Shown: positions 25,267 through 33,564 of the stretch, one piece after another | Position numbering within the stretch: position 1 is the first letter of the stretch | How the letters are laid out: each line of letters opens with the position of its first letter | Assembly: GCF_030362935.1 (NCBI RefSeq) | Contig: NZ_JAUCDY010000001.1 | Coordinates: 310,001 to 374,000, forward strand | From: Thiopseudomonas acetoxidans | Lineage (GTDB): Bacteria > Pseudomonadota > Gammaproteobacteria > Pseudomonadales > Pseudomonadaceae | DNA length: 64,000 bases | Direction of reading: 5' to 3' | The notes under the pieces: model-generated | What the model saw: only the letters and a program-made list of their open reading frames with translations | Told to the model about the DNA's origin: nothing | Database searches by the model: none | Translations under genes and position numbers: made by a program

Positions 25267-26057
25267 ATCCACAAGCACCTATTGGTGTGTTTGATTCTGG
25301 TTTGGGTGGCTTATCAGTATTGGCGGAAATTCGCCAAGTTCTGCCGCTGGAGCAACTAATTTATGTTGCCGACAGTGCCTATGTTCCTTATGGCGATAAA
25401 AGCACTGAAGAAATAATTGAGCGCAGCATAGTTATTAGTGAGTTTTTGTTGGATCAAGGCGTAAAAGCGCTGGTGGTGGCTTGTAATACTGCAACAGCAG
25501 CGGCTATTCATGTGTTGCGTGAACGTTGGCCAAATTTGATTTGTGTCGGTATGGAGCCGGCGGTGAAGCCAGCCGCACGCGTGTCAAAAACAGGAAAAGT
25601 GGGGGTGTTAGCCACCACGGGGACGCTTCGTAGCGCAAAATTTGCAGCTTTGTTAGATCAGTTTTCAGCGCAGGTAGAGGTACATACCCAGCCGTGCCCG
25701 GGGTTGGTTGAATTGATTGAGGCTGGCGAATTAAACGGCTCACTAACGCGCGAATTGCTGGCCAGTTACGTTGAGCCACTGCTGCAAGCGCAGTGCGATA
25801 CGTTAATTTTGGGCTGTACGCATTATCCGTTTATCAAGCCCTTATTGCGTACTCTGTTGCCTGCACAGATTATGATTATTGATACAGGTGCTGCTGTCGC
25901 GCGGCGTTTACAGCAGCAGTTAACAACGCACGAGCTTTTAGCAAAAAGCAATGTACAGGCTGACCAGTTTTATACCAGCGGCAATATCGAAGCCATGCAG
26001 CAAGCCATGTCCGCGCTATGGCCGCACAAGGTACTGGTGACGCAGCTGTTACGCTAA
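25263..26057 (+). CDS. murI: Glutamate racemase
   Basis: MurI makes D-glutamate for peptidoglycan. The 264-residue enzyme has the opening GVFDSGLGGLSVL with the catalytic Asp-Ser region, the first catalytic Cys in VVACNTATAAAI and the second in LILGCTHYPFI. These two cysteines act as the acid-base pair. Its start overlaps the upstream moeB stop by 4 nt, making it the last tightly coupled gene of the hemA-prfA-prmC-moeB-murI group. The downstream pncC follows after 25 bp. Confidence 0.97.
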   Translation: MNPQAPIGVFDSGLGGLSVLAEIRQVLPLEQLIYVADSAYVPYGDKSTEEIIERSIVISEFLLDQGVKALVVACNTATAAAIHVLRERWPNLICVGMEPAVKPAARVSKTGKVGVLATTGTLRSAKFAALLDQFSAQVEVHTQPCPGLVELIEAGELNGSLTRELLASYVEPLLQAQCDTLILGCTHYPFIKPLLRTLLPAQIMIIDTGAAVARRLQQQLTTHELLAKSNVQADQFYTSGNIEAMQQAMSALWPHKVLVTQLLR

Positions 26058-26082
26058 ACGCCGCTCAGAATAAGGTTTGCAT

Positions 26083-26565
26083 ATGTCTATTACCGTACTC
26101 GCAAAACAGCTGGGACAGTTGTTGCAGCAACAAAACAAACAAGTCACAACGGCAGAGTCCTGCACTGGCGGCGGCATTGCTGAAGCAATTACACGTATTG
26201 CGGGCAGTTCGGCTTGGTTTGAAGCCGGTTATATTACTTACTCAAATCAGCAAAAAACTAAAATGTTGCACGTGGCGCAAGAGCTGCTTGTGGCACATGG
26301 TGCAGTGAGCCTGCCGGTCGTAGAAGCTATGGCGCAAGGTGCTCAGCGCGAAAGTGGGGCTTATTGCGCGGTGGCGGTTAGCGGTATTGCTGGGCCGGGT
26401 GGAGGAAGTGTCGATAAGCCCGTGGGTATGGTGTGTTTTGCTTGGGTGGTTGGCACACAAACCTACTCTGAAACGCAAGTGTTTGCCGGCGATAGAGCAG
26501 CCGTTCGTCAGCAGGCAGTGCAAAAGGCATTGCTTGGTCTAATCTCGTTAATAGCAAATAAATAA
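26083..26565 (+). CDS. pncC: Nicotinamide-nucleotide amidohydrolase (CinA C-terminal domain)
   Basis: PncC deamidates nicotinamide mononucleotide, recycling pyridine nucleotide released for example by DNA ligase. The 160-residue protein is the stand-alone CinA C-terminal domain. It has the active-site TTAESCTGGGIAEAI, the ITYSNQQKTKML region, and VSGIAGPGGGSVDKPVG. ATG 26083 is chosen because TAAGG lies 7 nt upstream; an earlier TTG at 26077 adds only two residues. It precedes recA by 110 bp, the usual arrangement in gammaproteobacteria. Its product feeds the same NAD pool as NadE and NadC in this window. Confidence 0.93.
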   Translation: MSITVLAKQLGQLLQQQNKQVTTAESCTGGGIAEAITRIAGSSAWFEAGYITYSNQQKTKMLHVAQELLVAHGAVSLPVVEAMAQGAQRESGAYCAVAVSGIAGPGGGSVDKPVGMVCFAWVVGTQTYSETQVFAGDRAAVRQQAVQKALLGLISLIANK

Positions 26566-26625
26566 AAGCACGCTGCAGTTATTCCGATAACGGTTGTTGC
26601 TATTCAGAAAAAAACATGGATAATA

Positions 26626-26641
26626 CTGGTTAACTATACAG
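26626..26641 (+). promoter_or_regulatory. LexA (SOS) box of recA
   Basis: CTGGTTAACTATACAG has the CTG-N10-CAG form of the LexA operator with an AT-rich core. It overlaps the likely -10 (GATAAT or TAATAC at 26619-26626), and a -35-like TTGCTA lies at 26597-26602. recA ATG is 35 nt downstream. Confidence 0.9.
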
Positions 26642-26675
26642 TGTTTTGTGATTCATAACGTATTGAGGTCTAAAG

Positions 26676-27710
26676 ATGGATGAGAATAAAAAGCGCGCCT
26701 TAGCAGCGGCACTGGGTCAGATTGAACGTCAATTTGGTAAGGGTGCGGTAATGCGTATGGGCGATCATGAGCGCCAAGCTATTCCGGCGATTTCAACCGG
26801 CTCTTTAGGTCTTGATATTGCGTTGGGTATAGGTGGGTTGCCAAAGGGTCGTATTGTTGAAATTTACGGCCCTGAGTCGTCAGGTAAAACTACATTAACT
26901 CTGTCAGTTATTGCTGAAGCACAAAAGCAAGGTGCAACCTGTGCCTTTGTTGATGCTGAGCACGCGCTGGATCCGGAATATGCTAGCAAGTTAGGTGTTA
27001 ACGTTGATGATTTACTCGTGTCTCAGCCGGATACCGGTGAGCAAGCGTTGGAAATTTGCGATATGTTAGTGCGCTCTAATGCGGTGGATGTGATCGTGGT
27101 TGACTCCGTGGCGGCACTAGTTCCCAAGGCAGAAATTGAAGGCGAAATGGGTGATGTACACGTGGGTTTACAGGCACGCTTAATGAGTCAAGCGCTGCGT
27201 AAAATCACCGGTAATATCAAAAATGCTAACTGCTTGGTGATTTTTATTAACCAGATTCGCATGAAAATTGGCGTAATGTTCGGTAGCCCAGAAACCACTA
27301 CAGGTGGTAATGCGCTTAAATTCTACTCTTCAGTACGTCTGGATATTCGCCGTACGGGTGCAATAAAAGAAGGTGATGAAATTACCGGTAGCGAGACGCG
27401 CGTTAAGGTGGTGAAAAACAAAGTGGCGCCACCGTTTCGTCAGGCTGAATTCCAGATTCTCTATGGTCGTGGAATTTACAAAACGGGTGAAATTATTGAC
27501 CTGGGCGTGCAGCTAGGATTGTTAGAAAAAGCGGGCGCTTGGTACAGTCATCAGGGCACTAAAATTGGTCAGGGTAAAGCGAACTCTGCGCGCTACTTGG
27601 ACGAAAATCCTGAGTTGCTTAACAGTCTGGATAAGCAAATTCGCGATCAATTATTGACTGTGGTTAAGCCTGCTGACAAAGAAACTAAAAAGGATGTGGT
27701 TGAGGAATAA
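26676..27710 (+). CDS. recA: Recombinase RecA
   Basis: RecA forms the nucleoprotein filament for homologous recombination and triggers LexA self-cleavage in the SOS response. The 344-residue protein has Walker A GPESSGKTTL, the loop L1 region around EIEGEMGDVHVGLQARLMSQ, and loop L2 NQIRMKIGVMFGSPETTTGG (20 residues), plus the usual acidic C-terminus (DVVEE). A GAGG lies upstream of ATG 26676. It is controlled by the LexA box at 26626-26641 and followed by a terminator, with recX beyond. Confidence 0.99.
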   Translation: MDENKKRALAAALGQIERQFGKGAVMRMGDHERQAIPAISTGSLGLDIALGIGGLPKGRIVEIYGPESSGKTTLTLSVIAEAQKQGATCAFVDAEHALDPEYASKLGVNVDDLLVSQPDTGEQALEICDMLVRSNAVDVIVVDSVAALVPKAEIEGEMGDVHVGLQARLMSQALRKITGNIKNANCLVIFINQIRMKIGVMFGSPETTTGGNALKFYSSVRLDIRRTGAIKEGDEITGSETRVKVVKNKVAPPFRQAEFQILYGRGIYKTGEIIDLGVQLGLLEKAGAWYSHQGTKIGQGKANSARYLDENPELLNSLDKQIRDQLLTVVKPADKETKKDVVEE

Positions 27711-27738
27711 TCGCTCCTCAATTAATTCATGAACAATT

Positions 27739-27772
27739 AAGGTGGTGTTGCTCGTCAGCACCACCTTTTTTA
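27739..27772 (+). terminator. Intrinsic terminator between recA and recX
   Basis: AAGGTGGTG pairs with CACCACCTT and is followed by six T. It ends 11 nt before the recX ATG, so recX would be made only by read-through, giving little RecX per RecA, as known in other gammaproteobacteria. Confidence 0.9.
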
Positions 27773-27782
27773 TGGGTGAAAA

Positions 27783-28220
27783 ATGCTTGATACTCCAACA
27801 GAAATTCGTCGAAAAGCCATGGATCTACTTGCTAGGCGCGAGCATGGCGTGCAAGAGCTGTCACGTAAATTATTGCAGCGCGGCGCTGAACAAGAATTGA
27901 TCGATATTGAACTGCAAAAACTTGTCGAAGAAGGGTTATTGTCTGAGCAGCGGTATTTAGAAAGCTATATTCGCAGTCGCGCTAACTCGGGTCGTGGTCC
28001 GGTGCGTATTCGCGAAGAGTTATCACAGCGCGGGTTGGCGCGTGACGACATTGAACAAGCCTTAGCGCAAGCAGATATTGACTGGCAAGAACAATTGCTT
28101 GAGCTGTGGCAAAGACGTTTTGGTGAACAACCAGCCGATCAAAAAGCCTATGCCAAACAAGTGCGCTTTTTGTTGTATCGCGGCTATGCAATGGATTGGG
28201 TGCAGAAGCTATTTAAATAA
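27783..28220 (+). CDS. recX: Regulatory protein RecX
   Basis: RecX binds RecA filaments and limits their growth. The 145-residue product consists of tandem three-helix repeats typical of RecX: LLARREHGVQELSRKLLQRG, VEEGLLSEQRYLESYIRSRA and GPVRIREELSQRGLARDDIE. It lies directly after recA behind a strong terminator. The terminator is so close that the recX ribosome-binding site (GGGTG at about 27774) starts almost at its end, suggesting low expression dependent on read-through. Confidence 0.94.
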   Translation: MLDTPTEIRRKAMDLLARREHGVQELSRKLLQRGAEQELIDIELQKLVEEGLLSEQRYLESYIRSRANSGRGPVRIREELSQRGLARDDIEQALAQADIDWQEQLLELWQRRFGEQPADQKAYAKQVRFLLYRGYAMDWVQKLFK

Positions 28221-28391
28221 CCAAAACACCGCAACACACAGACCGTCACCCAGAAGCTGGCCTCCAACAGGGTGCTTGTTGGGGGCGCAACTTTTGCGCG
28301 AATAAGGTATTGGATAATTTGCCCGTGCAACTGTACTCTGCTACCACTTCAAATTGACTTTCGACTGTTGTTAAATTTCCTGTGGTGAAAG

Positions 28392-30188
28392 ATGAAAGTG
28401 TTGCAACCCCGCTGGCGTTTATTATTCGTATTTTTATTGATTTTTGTGGCTTTGCTCTGGCCTTTTCATTCGTTGGTGCAGGGCTACTATTTAGCTGAAC
28501 TCAAACGTAAAAATAACCAGACGCTCGACTTAATCAGTGCCAACCTGGTAAGCACCTTACAACGTTACGAGGTGTTGCCACAGGTTTTAGGGCGTTTACC
28601 CGATGTGCAGCAAGCTTTGTTAAATCCAGAACCAGAACAACTGCATACAGCCAATGAACTGCTATCGACCATTCGTGATCAAACGGGTGCTGATGTTATT
28701 TATCTGCTCAACACTGAAGGTATGACCTTGGCCGCATCCAACTGGCTGGGACCGCGAAGCTTTATTGGCAATAATTTTGCTTTTCGTCCTTATTTTTACG
28801 ATGCCCTAGCGCGCGGAACAGGTGAGTTTTTTGGATTGGGGAATATTTCCATTAAGCGTGGCTACTATTACGGCAGTGCTGTTTACCACGACAATAGAGC
28901 AATAGGCGTCATAGTGGTAAAGGTGGATTTGGACTTTACCGAGACACTGTGGGGTGAAGTGCCAGAACGCTTGCTGGTAACCGATCAAAACGGAGTGGTA
29001 ATCCTGACGTCAGAGCCGCAATGGCGTTTTAAAGCCTCACGCGAGTTAAGTGCCAGCGAGCAGCAGTCCATTGCTAACCATAAGCCTTACACCACTATTG
29101 AGCCAGAACCCTTGAACTTAAAGTCTGAACAGTGGGTAGCCTTGCATAATGATTTACCTGCTATTGATTGGCGGGTCAGTATTTTCGCACCGAGAATGCT
29201 AATAAATGAACCAGTAAGTACAGCCATGGCCGTATTTGCTGTAACCGTATTAGCAGTGTTGCTCATTTTTGGTTTATTGCTGCAGCGCAGGCATTATTAT
29301 TTGGAGCGCATTGCCATGGACGCGCAAGCCAAGCAAGAGCTTGAAGAAAGTGTGCGTAATCGAACGCAAGATTTGCAAACACTTAATAGCCGCTTAAAAG
29401 AAGAGGTTTTAGAGCGTGAAGCGACTGAGCAAGAGCTGGTGCGCACACAAGATGAACTGGTGCAAGCCGGTAAGTTGTCAGCATTGGGCGTAATGTCGGC
29501 CAGCATTAGCCATGAACTCAATCAGCCCTTGGCTGCAATCCGCAGCTATACAGATAACAGCAAGATTCTACTGACCAAAGAACGCTATGCAGAGGTGGCC
29601 AGCAATTTGGATTTGGTTGCTGTGTTAACCGAGCGCATGGCATCCATTATTGAACATTTACGCGCTTTTGCCCGACGCAATCCGCAGGCGTCAGAACATG
29701 TGGCGTTGCAGCCAGCGTTGGAAGATGCTTTGGCCTTGGTGGCCAGTCGCCGAAATGCGTTGCAGGTAGAAATTTTTCGTGATGTACCAGAAGCCACGCT
29801 TTGGGTTGAAGCCGGTGAGACGCGCTTACGGCAGGTGCTGAGTAACTTGCTGGCCAATGCCTTAGATGCACTGGCTGAAAAGCGTTCCCAGCGCTGTATT
29901 TGGCTGCAAACGAGCTTAAGTCAGGAATGGCTTTGTTTAACCATTAAAGACAGCGGTACGGGATTTACTGATGAGGCATTAGCGCAAGCTCGTGAACCTT
30001 TTTTCACCACTAAAACCAGCGCTCGGGGATTGGGATTGGGCTTGGCCATTTGCGATGCCATTGTTAAAGCATTGGGTGGTCGATTAGAGTTTGCCAATAA
30101 TCTTGAGGGTGGAGCATGTGTGCGTCTTTACCTTAAACAAATTCCATCAGCGATGAATCTAGACGCGCAAGAGGATCGTTTTGCATGA
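28392..30188 (+). CDS. dctB: C4-dicarboxylate sensor histidine kinase DctB
   Basis: DctB senses succinate, fumarate or malate and phosphorylates DctD. The 598-residue protein has membrane helices at about residues 10-30 and 275-297 around a large periplasmic double-PAS (dCache) sensor (motifs WLGPRSFIGNNFAFRPYF and GYYYGSAVYHDNRAIGVIVV). A coiled-coil linker follows, then the H-box SISHELNQPLAAIRSY, N-box NLLANALDA, and GTGF / GLGLGLAI. DctB and dctD overlap by 4 nt, and the regulated TRAP genes follow immediately. Confidence 0.95.
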   Translation: MKVLQPRWRLLFVFLLIFVALLWPFHSLVQGYYLAELKRKNNQTLDLISANLVSTLQRYEVLPQVLGRLPDVQQALLNPEPEQLHTANELLSTIRDQTGADVIYLLNTEGMTLAASNWLGPRSFIGNNFAFRPYFYDALARGTGEFFGLGNISIKRGYYYGSAVYHDNRAIGVIVVKVDLDFTETLWGEVPERLLVTDQNGVVILTSEPQWRFKASRELSASEQQSIANHKPYTTIEPEPLNLKSEQWVALHNDLPAIDWRVSIFAPRMLINEPVSTAMAVFAVTVLAVLLIFGLLLQRRHYYLERIAMDAQAKQELEESVRNRTQDLQTLNSRLKEEVLEREATEQELVRTQDELVQAGKLSALGVMSASISHELNQPLAAIRSYTDNSKILLTKERYAEVASNLDLVAVLTERMASIIEHLRAFARRNPQASEHVALQPALEDALALVASRRNALQVEIFRDVPEATLWVEAGETRLRQVLSNLLANALDALAEKRSQRCIWLQTSLSQEWLCLTIKDSGTGFTDEALAQAREPFFTTKTSARGLGLGLAICDAIVKALGGRLEFANNLEGGACVRLYLKQIPSAMNLDAQEDRFA

Positions 30189-31537
30189 TTGAAATTGCAG
30201 CAGATACTGACGTTGTTTTGCTCGATGATGACGAGCATTTACGCACTGCGCTTGAACAAACCTTCGACTTAGCAGGCTTGAAGGTGCAAACGTCGGCGAG
30301 TGCTGAGGGTTTGCTTGATGCTTTACCCAAAGAGTGGGCGGGAGTGGTGGTCAGCGATATCCGTATGCCAGGCATTGATGGCGTGCAGTTGTTAGAGCAA
30401 CTGGCTGCATACGATGCCCAGTTGCCCGTATTGCTGATTACTGGGCATGGTGATGTGCCATTGGCTGTGCAGGCGATGCGCGCCGGAGCCTATGACTTTT
30501 TGCAAAAACCCTTTGCCAGTGACTTGTTGCTCGATAGCGTGCGTAGGGCTTTGGCGGTGCGGCAATTAGTGCTAGAAAACCGCAGCTTACGCCTTGCCTT
30601 GGCAGATCAGAAGCTGCTGGGTGAGCGCCTTTTAGGGCCGTCAACTCAGGCACAACTGTTGCGCGAACAAATCAGCGCTTTGTCCGGTTTGCAAGCCGAT
30701 GTGCTTATCCTCGGTGAAACAGGTAGCGGTAAAGAAGTGGTGGCACGTGCGCTGCATGATTTATCCAGTCGTGCGGCAGCACCTTTCGTGGCTATTAATG
30801 CGGGTGCTCTAGCAGAGTCAGTGATTGAAAGTGAATTGTTTGGGCATGAGGCAGGAGCTTTTACAGGCGCCCAAAAAAAACGCATTGGTAAGTTTGAGTT
30901 TGCTAACGGCGGCACGATTTTTCTCGATGAAATCGAGAGTATGAGCTTGGATGTGCAGGTCAAGTTGTTGCGTTTGTTGCAGGAAAGAGTGGTAGAGCGC
31001 GTCGGTTCTAATCAGCTTATTCCACTGGATATCAGGGTGATAGCTGCAACTAAAGAGGATTTGTTGGTTGCGGCAGACGCAGGACGCTTTCGCGCGGATC
31101 TGTACTACCGTTTAAATGTGGCGCAAATTCAGATTCCACCCTTGCGCCAACGCGCTGAAGATATTTTGCCGCTATTCCAGCATTTTGTCATACAGGCCTG
31201 TGGCAAACACCAAGTCACGCAGGAACCCTTGCTAACCGCAGAGCAGCGCGCTGAGTTATTAAGTCATGACTGGCCGGGTAATGTTAGGGAATTGCAAAAT
31301 GCGGCAGAACGTTTTGCTTTGGGGTTAGGCTTAGCTGTTACGGAGTCCACCAAAAACCAGCTGCAAGCACTAGTGGGTTTGCCGTTGAGTCAACAAGTGG
31401 AAGCGTTTGAGCGTGCCTTGATAGCTGCAGAGTTAGCTAAGTCGCACTCTTCGTTGCGTGAAGTAGCAGAAGCCTTGCAAGTACCGCGGAAAACGCTGCA
31501 CGATAAAATTCGTAAATATGGCCTGCAGCACAACTAG
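30185..31537 (+). CDS. dctD: Sigma-54-dependent response regulator DctD
   Basis: DctD activates RpoN-dependent transcription of C4-dicarboxylate transport genes. The 450-residue protein has a receiver domain (VVLLDDDEHLR; phospho-Asp in VVVSDIRMPGIDG; Lys in LQKPF), an AAA+ domain with GETGSGKEVVARALH and the sigma-54-contacting GAFTGA (EAGAFTGAQKKR), and the Arg-finger region. A Fis-type HTH ends the protein (LREVAEALQVPRKTLHDKI). Its target is almost certainly the dctP promoter 150 bp downstream, which has a sigma-54 element and an upstream palindrome. Confidence 0.96.
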   Translation: MIEIAADTDVVLLDDDEHLRTALEQTFDLAGLKVQTSASAEGLLDALPKEWAGVVVSDIRMPGIDGVQLLEQLAAYDAQLPVLLITGHGDVPLAVQAMRAGAYDFLQKPFASDLLLDSVRRALAVRQLVLENRSLRLALADQKLLGERLLGPSTQAQLLREQISALSGLQADVLILGETGSGKEVVARALHDLSSRAAAPFVAINAGALAESVIESELFGHEAGAFTGAQKKRIGKFEFANGGTIFLDEIESMSLDVQVKLLRLLQERVVERVGSNQLIPLDIRVIAATKEDLLVAADAGRFRADLYYRLNVAQIQIPPLRQRAEDILPLFQHFVIQACGKHQVTQEPLLTAEQRAELLSHDWPGNVRELQNAAERFALGLGLAVTESTKNQLQALVGLPLSQQVEAFERALIAAELAKSHSSLREVAEALQVPRKTLHDKIRKYGLQHN

Positions 31538-31646
31538 ATGTAAATGTGGCGAGAACCCGCCAAGGAGTCGGGTTCAGTGGCGACAAACCGCCAGTGTTTC
31601 TGTGGGGTTAAATGCTATAAAGGTTCTTTTACCTCTTTGTATGCAG

Positions 31647-31665
31647 CTGTTTCTATTTGAAACAG
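31647..31665 (+). promoter_or_regulatory. Perfect palindrome, probable DctD upstream activator site
   Basis: CTGTTTC (31647-31653) and GAAACAG (31659-31665) are separated by TATTT. The site lies only 16 bp before the sigma-54 promoter. A weaker copy, GTTTC-N6-GAAAC, lies downstream at 31764-31779. Binding by DctD is inferred from position. Confidence 0.65.
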
Positions 31666-31680
31666 AAATTTTTGATACTT

Positions 31681-31696
31681 TGGTATAAGGCTTGCT
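31681..31696 (+). promoter_or_regulatory. Sigma-54 (RpoN) promoter of dctPQM
   Basis: TGGTATAAGGCTTGCT contains the required GG at -24 and GC at -12 with 10 bp between, close to the consensus TGGCAC-N5-TTGC. Transcription would start near 31708, about 100 nt before dctP. Confidence 0.85.
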
Positions 31697-31809
31697 GTTG
31701 CGGAGCGATTTTTGCAATCTATGTAGCAGGTGAGCACTGGTCTCGCTGATGGTGATAATAAAAGTTTCATTCTGGAAACAACCAAAACTATCTGTAAGAG
31801 GAATTCTAG

Positions 31810-32802
31810 ATGTTAAAAACAACCGCTAAAGCACTGGTTTGTGCCGTGTCTATCGGCTTGGCTGGCATTGCCCATGCAGCTGATCCAATAGTTATTAAGT
31901 TCTCACACGTAGTAGCAGAACACACCCCAAAAGGTCAGGGCGCGCTGCTGTTTAAAAAGCTGGCTGAAGAACGTCTACCCGGCGAAGTAAAGGTTGAGGT
32001 GTATCCAAACTCATCCTTGTTTGGTGATGGTAAAGAAATGGAAGCCCTATTAATGGGCGATGTGCAAATTATTGCACCTTCGTTAGCGAAGTTTGAGCAC
32101 TACTCTAAGGGTATTCAAATTTTTGACTTGCCGTTTTTGTTTGATGACATGGCAGCAGTAGACCGTTTCCAAAAAGGTCCAGTAGGTCAAGAATTGCTGA
32201 GCTCAATGGAAGACAAAGGTATTACGGGCCTAGGTTACTGGCATAACGGTTTGAAGCAGCTTTCAGCTAACAAAAAACTGCTTGAACCAAAAGATGCTCG
32301 TGGTCTGAAGTTCCGCGTACAAGCATCAGCGGTACTGGAAGAGCAGTTTAAAGCGGTACGTGCAAACCCACGCAAGATGAGCTTTGCTGAGGTGTACCAA
32401 GGTCTGCAAACGGGTGTTGTAAACGGTGCAGAAAACCCCTACTCCAACATCTACTCGCAGAAAATGCACGAAGTGCAGAAATACATTACTGAGTCTAACC
32501 ACGGTTTGCTCGACTATATGGTGATCACCAACACCAAGTTCTGGAACGAGCTGCCTAAGCACGTGAGCAAAGAGCTGCGTGCCATTATGGATGAGGTGAC
32601 TGTTGAGGTGAACAAGCACGCGCATGAACTGAATATGCGTGATAAGCAGTCAATCATTGATGCCGGTAAAACTGAGATTCTATACCTGACTAAAGAGCAG
32701 CGCGAGAAGTGGCGCGAAGTGATGCGTCCGGTTTGGAAGAAGTTTGAAGCAGAAATCGGTGCTGAGCGTATCAAAGCCGCTGAAGCTGCCAACCAAGAGT
32801 AA
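31810..32802 (+). CDS. dctP: TRAP transporter solute-binding protein DctP (C4-dicarboxylates)
   Basis: DctP captures succinate, fumarate or malate in the periplasm and hands it to DctQM. The 330-residue precursor has a signal peptide ending GIAHA-AD (about residue 24). The family pattern follows: IKFSHVVAEHTPKGQGALLF, LFGDGKEMEALLMGDVQ, KFRVQASAVLEEQFKA with the ligand-binding Arg, and GVVNGAENPYSNIY. AGAGGAAT precedes ATG 31810. It is the first gene of the sigma-54-controlled operon, and a hairpin-terminator after it should give far more DctP than DctQM. Confidence 0.97.
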   Translation: MLKTTAKALVCAVSIGLAGIAHAADPIVIKFSHVVAEHTPKGQGALLFKKLAEERLPGEVKVEVYPNSSLFGDGKEMEALLMGDVQIIAPSLAKFEHYSKGIQIFDLPFLFDDMAAVDRFQKGPVGQELLSSMEDKGITGLGYWHNGLKQLSANKKLLEPKDARGLKFRVQASAVLEEQFKAVRANPRKMSFAEVYQGLQTGVVNGAENPYSNIYSQKMHEVQKYITESNHGLLDYMVITNTKFWNELPKHVSKELRAIMDEVTVEVNKHAHELNMRDKQSIIDAGKTEILYLTKEQREKWREVMRPVWKKFEAEIGAERIKAAEAANQE

Positions 32803-32816
32803 GATGTAACAAATAG

Positions 32817-32852
32817 CACTAAGGCGGTGGAAGCACTGCCTTAGTGTTTTTT
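32817..32852 (+). terminator. Partial terminator after dctP
   Basis: CACTAAGGC pairs with GCCTTAGTG, followed by TTTTTT. As dctQ and dctM lie downstream without another clear promoter, it probably works as a leaky terminator or as an mRNA 3'-end stabiliser for dctP. Confidence 0.88.
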
Positions 32853-32865
32853 AATAATAGCAGAG

Positions 32866-32905
32866 GAGTCTGCGAATAATTGGCAGAATAATTATTCAGA
32901 GACTC
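32866..32905 (+). other. Second hairpin in the dctP-dctQ spacer
   Basis: GAGTCT pairs with AGACTC and GAATAATT with AATTATTC, with a 2-nt internal loop between and GGCAGAAT as apex. It ends 20 nt before dctQ ATG 32926 and has no U-run, so it may be an RNA-stability or translation element. Confidence 0.5.
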
Positions 32906-32925
32906 TTAATAAATGGGGAATTTCA

Positions 32926-33564
32926 ATGGGCACAGTAGGCCGAATCTGGGCGCGCTTTGAGGATGGATTTATCGTCTTCTTGCTTGCCGCAATGACATTG
33001 GTAACTTTTTTCTATGTGGTTTTCAATAACCTCTATGGAGTTTTTTTCTCCATTGCAGAATGGTTTGAAGAAGACTCTGCCGCCTCAGAGTTTTTTTATG
33101 CGGTGGGTGATTTTTTCCTGGATGTGGTGCAAACCATGACGTGGAGTAATGCGCTCACTAAAGCGTTGTTTGCTTGGTTAATATTTTTTGGTATTGCCTA
33201 CGGTGTTCGGGTGGGGGGGCATATAGGTGTTGATGCACTGGTTAAGCTGGGCTCGCACAGAACGCAAAAAATAATCGGCATCGTGGCCTGCTTGGTCTGT
33301 ATAGGCTATGCCGTGCTCTTGTCTGTCGCCAGTTACGGCTGGGCTACGACCTTGCTAAAGGCCAATATTGGCGCGGATGATTTAGGTCACTACGGCATCA
33401 AACAGTGGCATATCACGCTTATCGTGCCTCTTGGTTTTGCCATGGTGTTTGCCCGATTTTTGGAAATTCTTGTGCGTATTTTAACCAATCAACAAACGGG
33501 CTTGGGTTTGGCTGATGAAGCCGCCGATGCGATGAAACTGAGCAGCCAAGAGGAGAGCCAGTAA
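32926..33564 (+). CDS. dctQ: TRAP transporter small membrane subunit DctQ
   Basis: DctQ is the four-helix subunit that joins DctM and the binding protein. The 212-residue product has four hydrophobic segments at about 17-37, 75-93, 115-135 and 160-180. The GVRVGGHIGVDALVKLG motif after the second is typical of DctQ (R-x-G-G-H-I-x-V-D). It follows dctP beyond two hairpins and overlaps the dctM start by 1 nt. Its length is above the minimum for the family because of a longer first loop rich in Phe and acidic residues (EWFEEDSAASEFF). Confidence 0.94.
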   Translation: MGTVGRIWARFEDGFIVFLLAAMTLVTFFYVVFNNLYGVFFSIAEWFEEDSAASEFFYAVGDFFLDVVQTMTWSNALTKALFAWLIFFGIAYGVRVGGHIGVDALVKLGSHRTQKIIGIVACLVCIGYAVLLSVASYGWATTLLKANIGADDLGHYGIKQWHITLIVPLGFAMVFARFLEILVRILTNQQTGLGLADEAADAMKLSSQEESQ

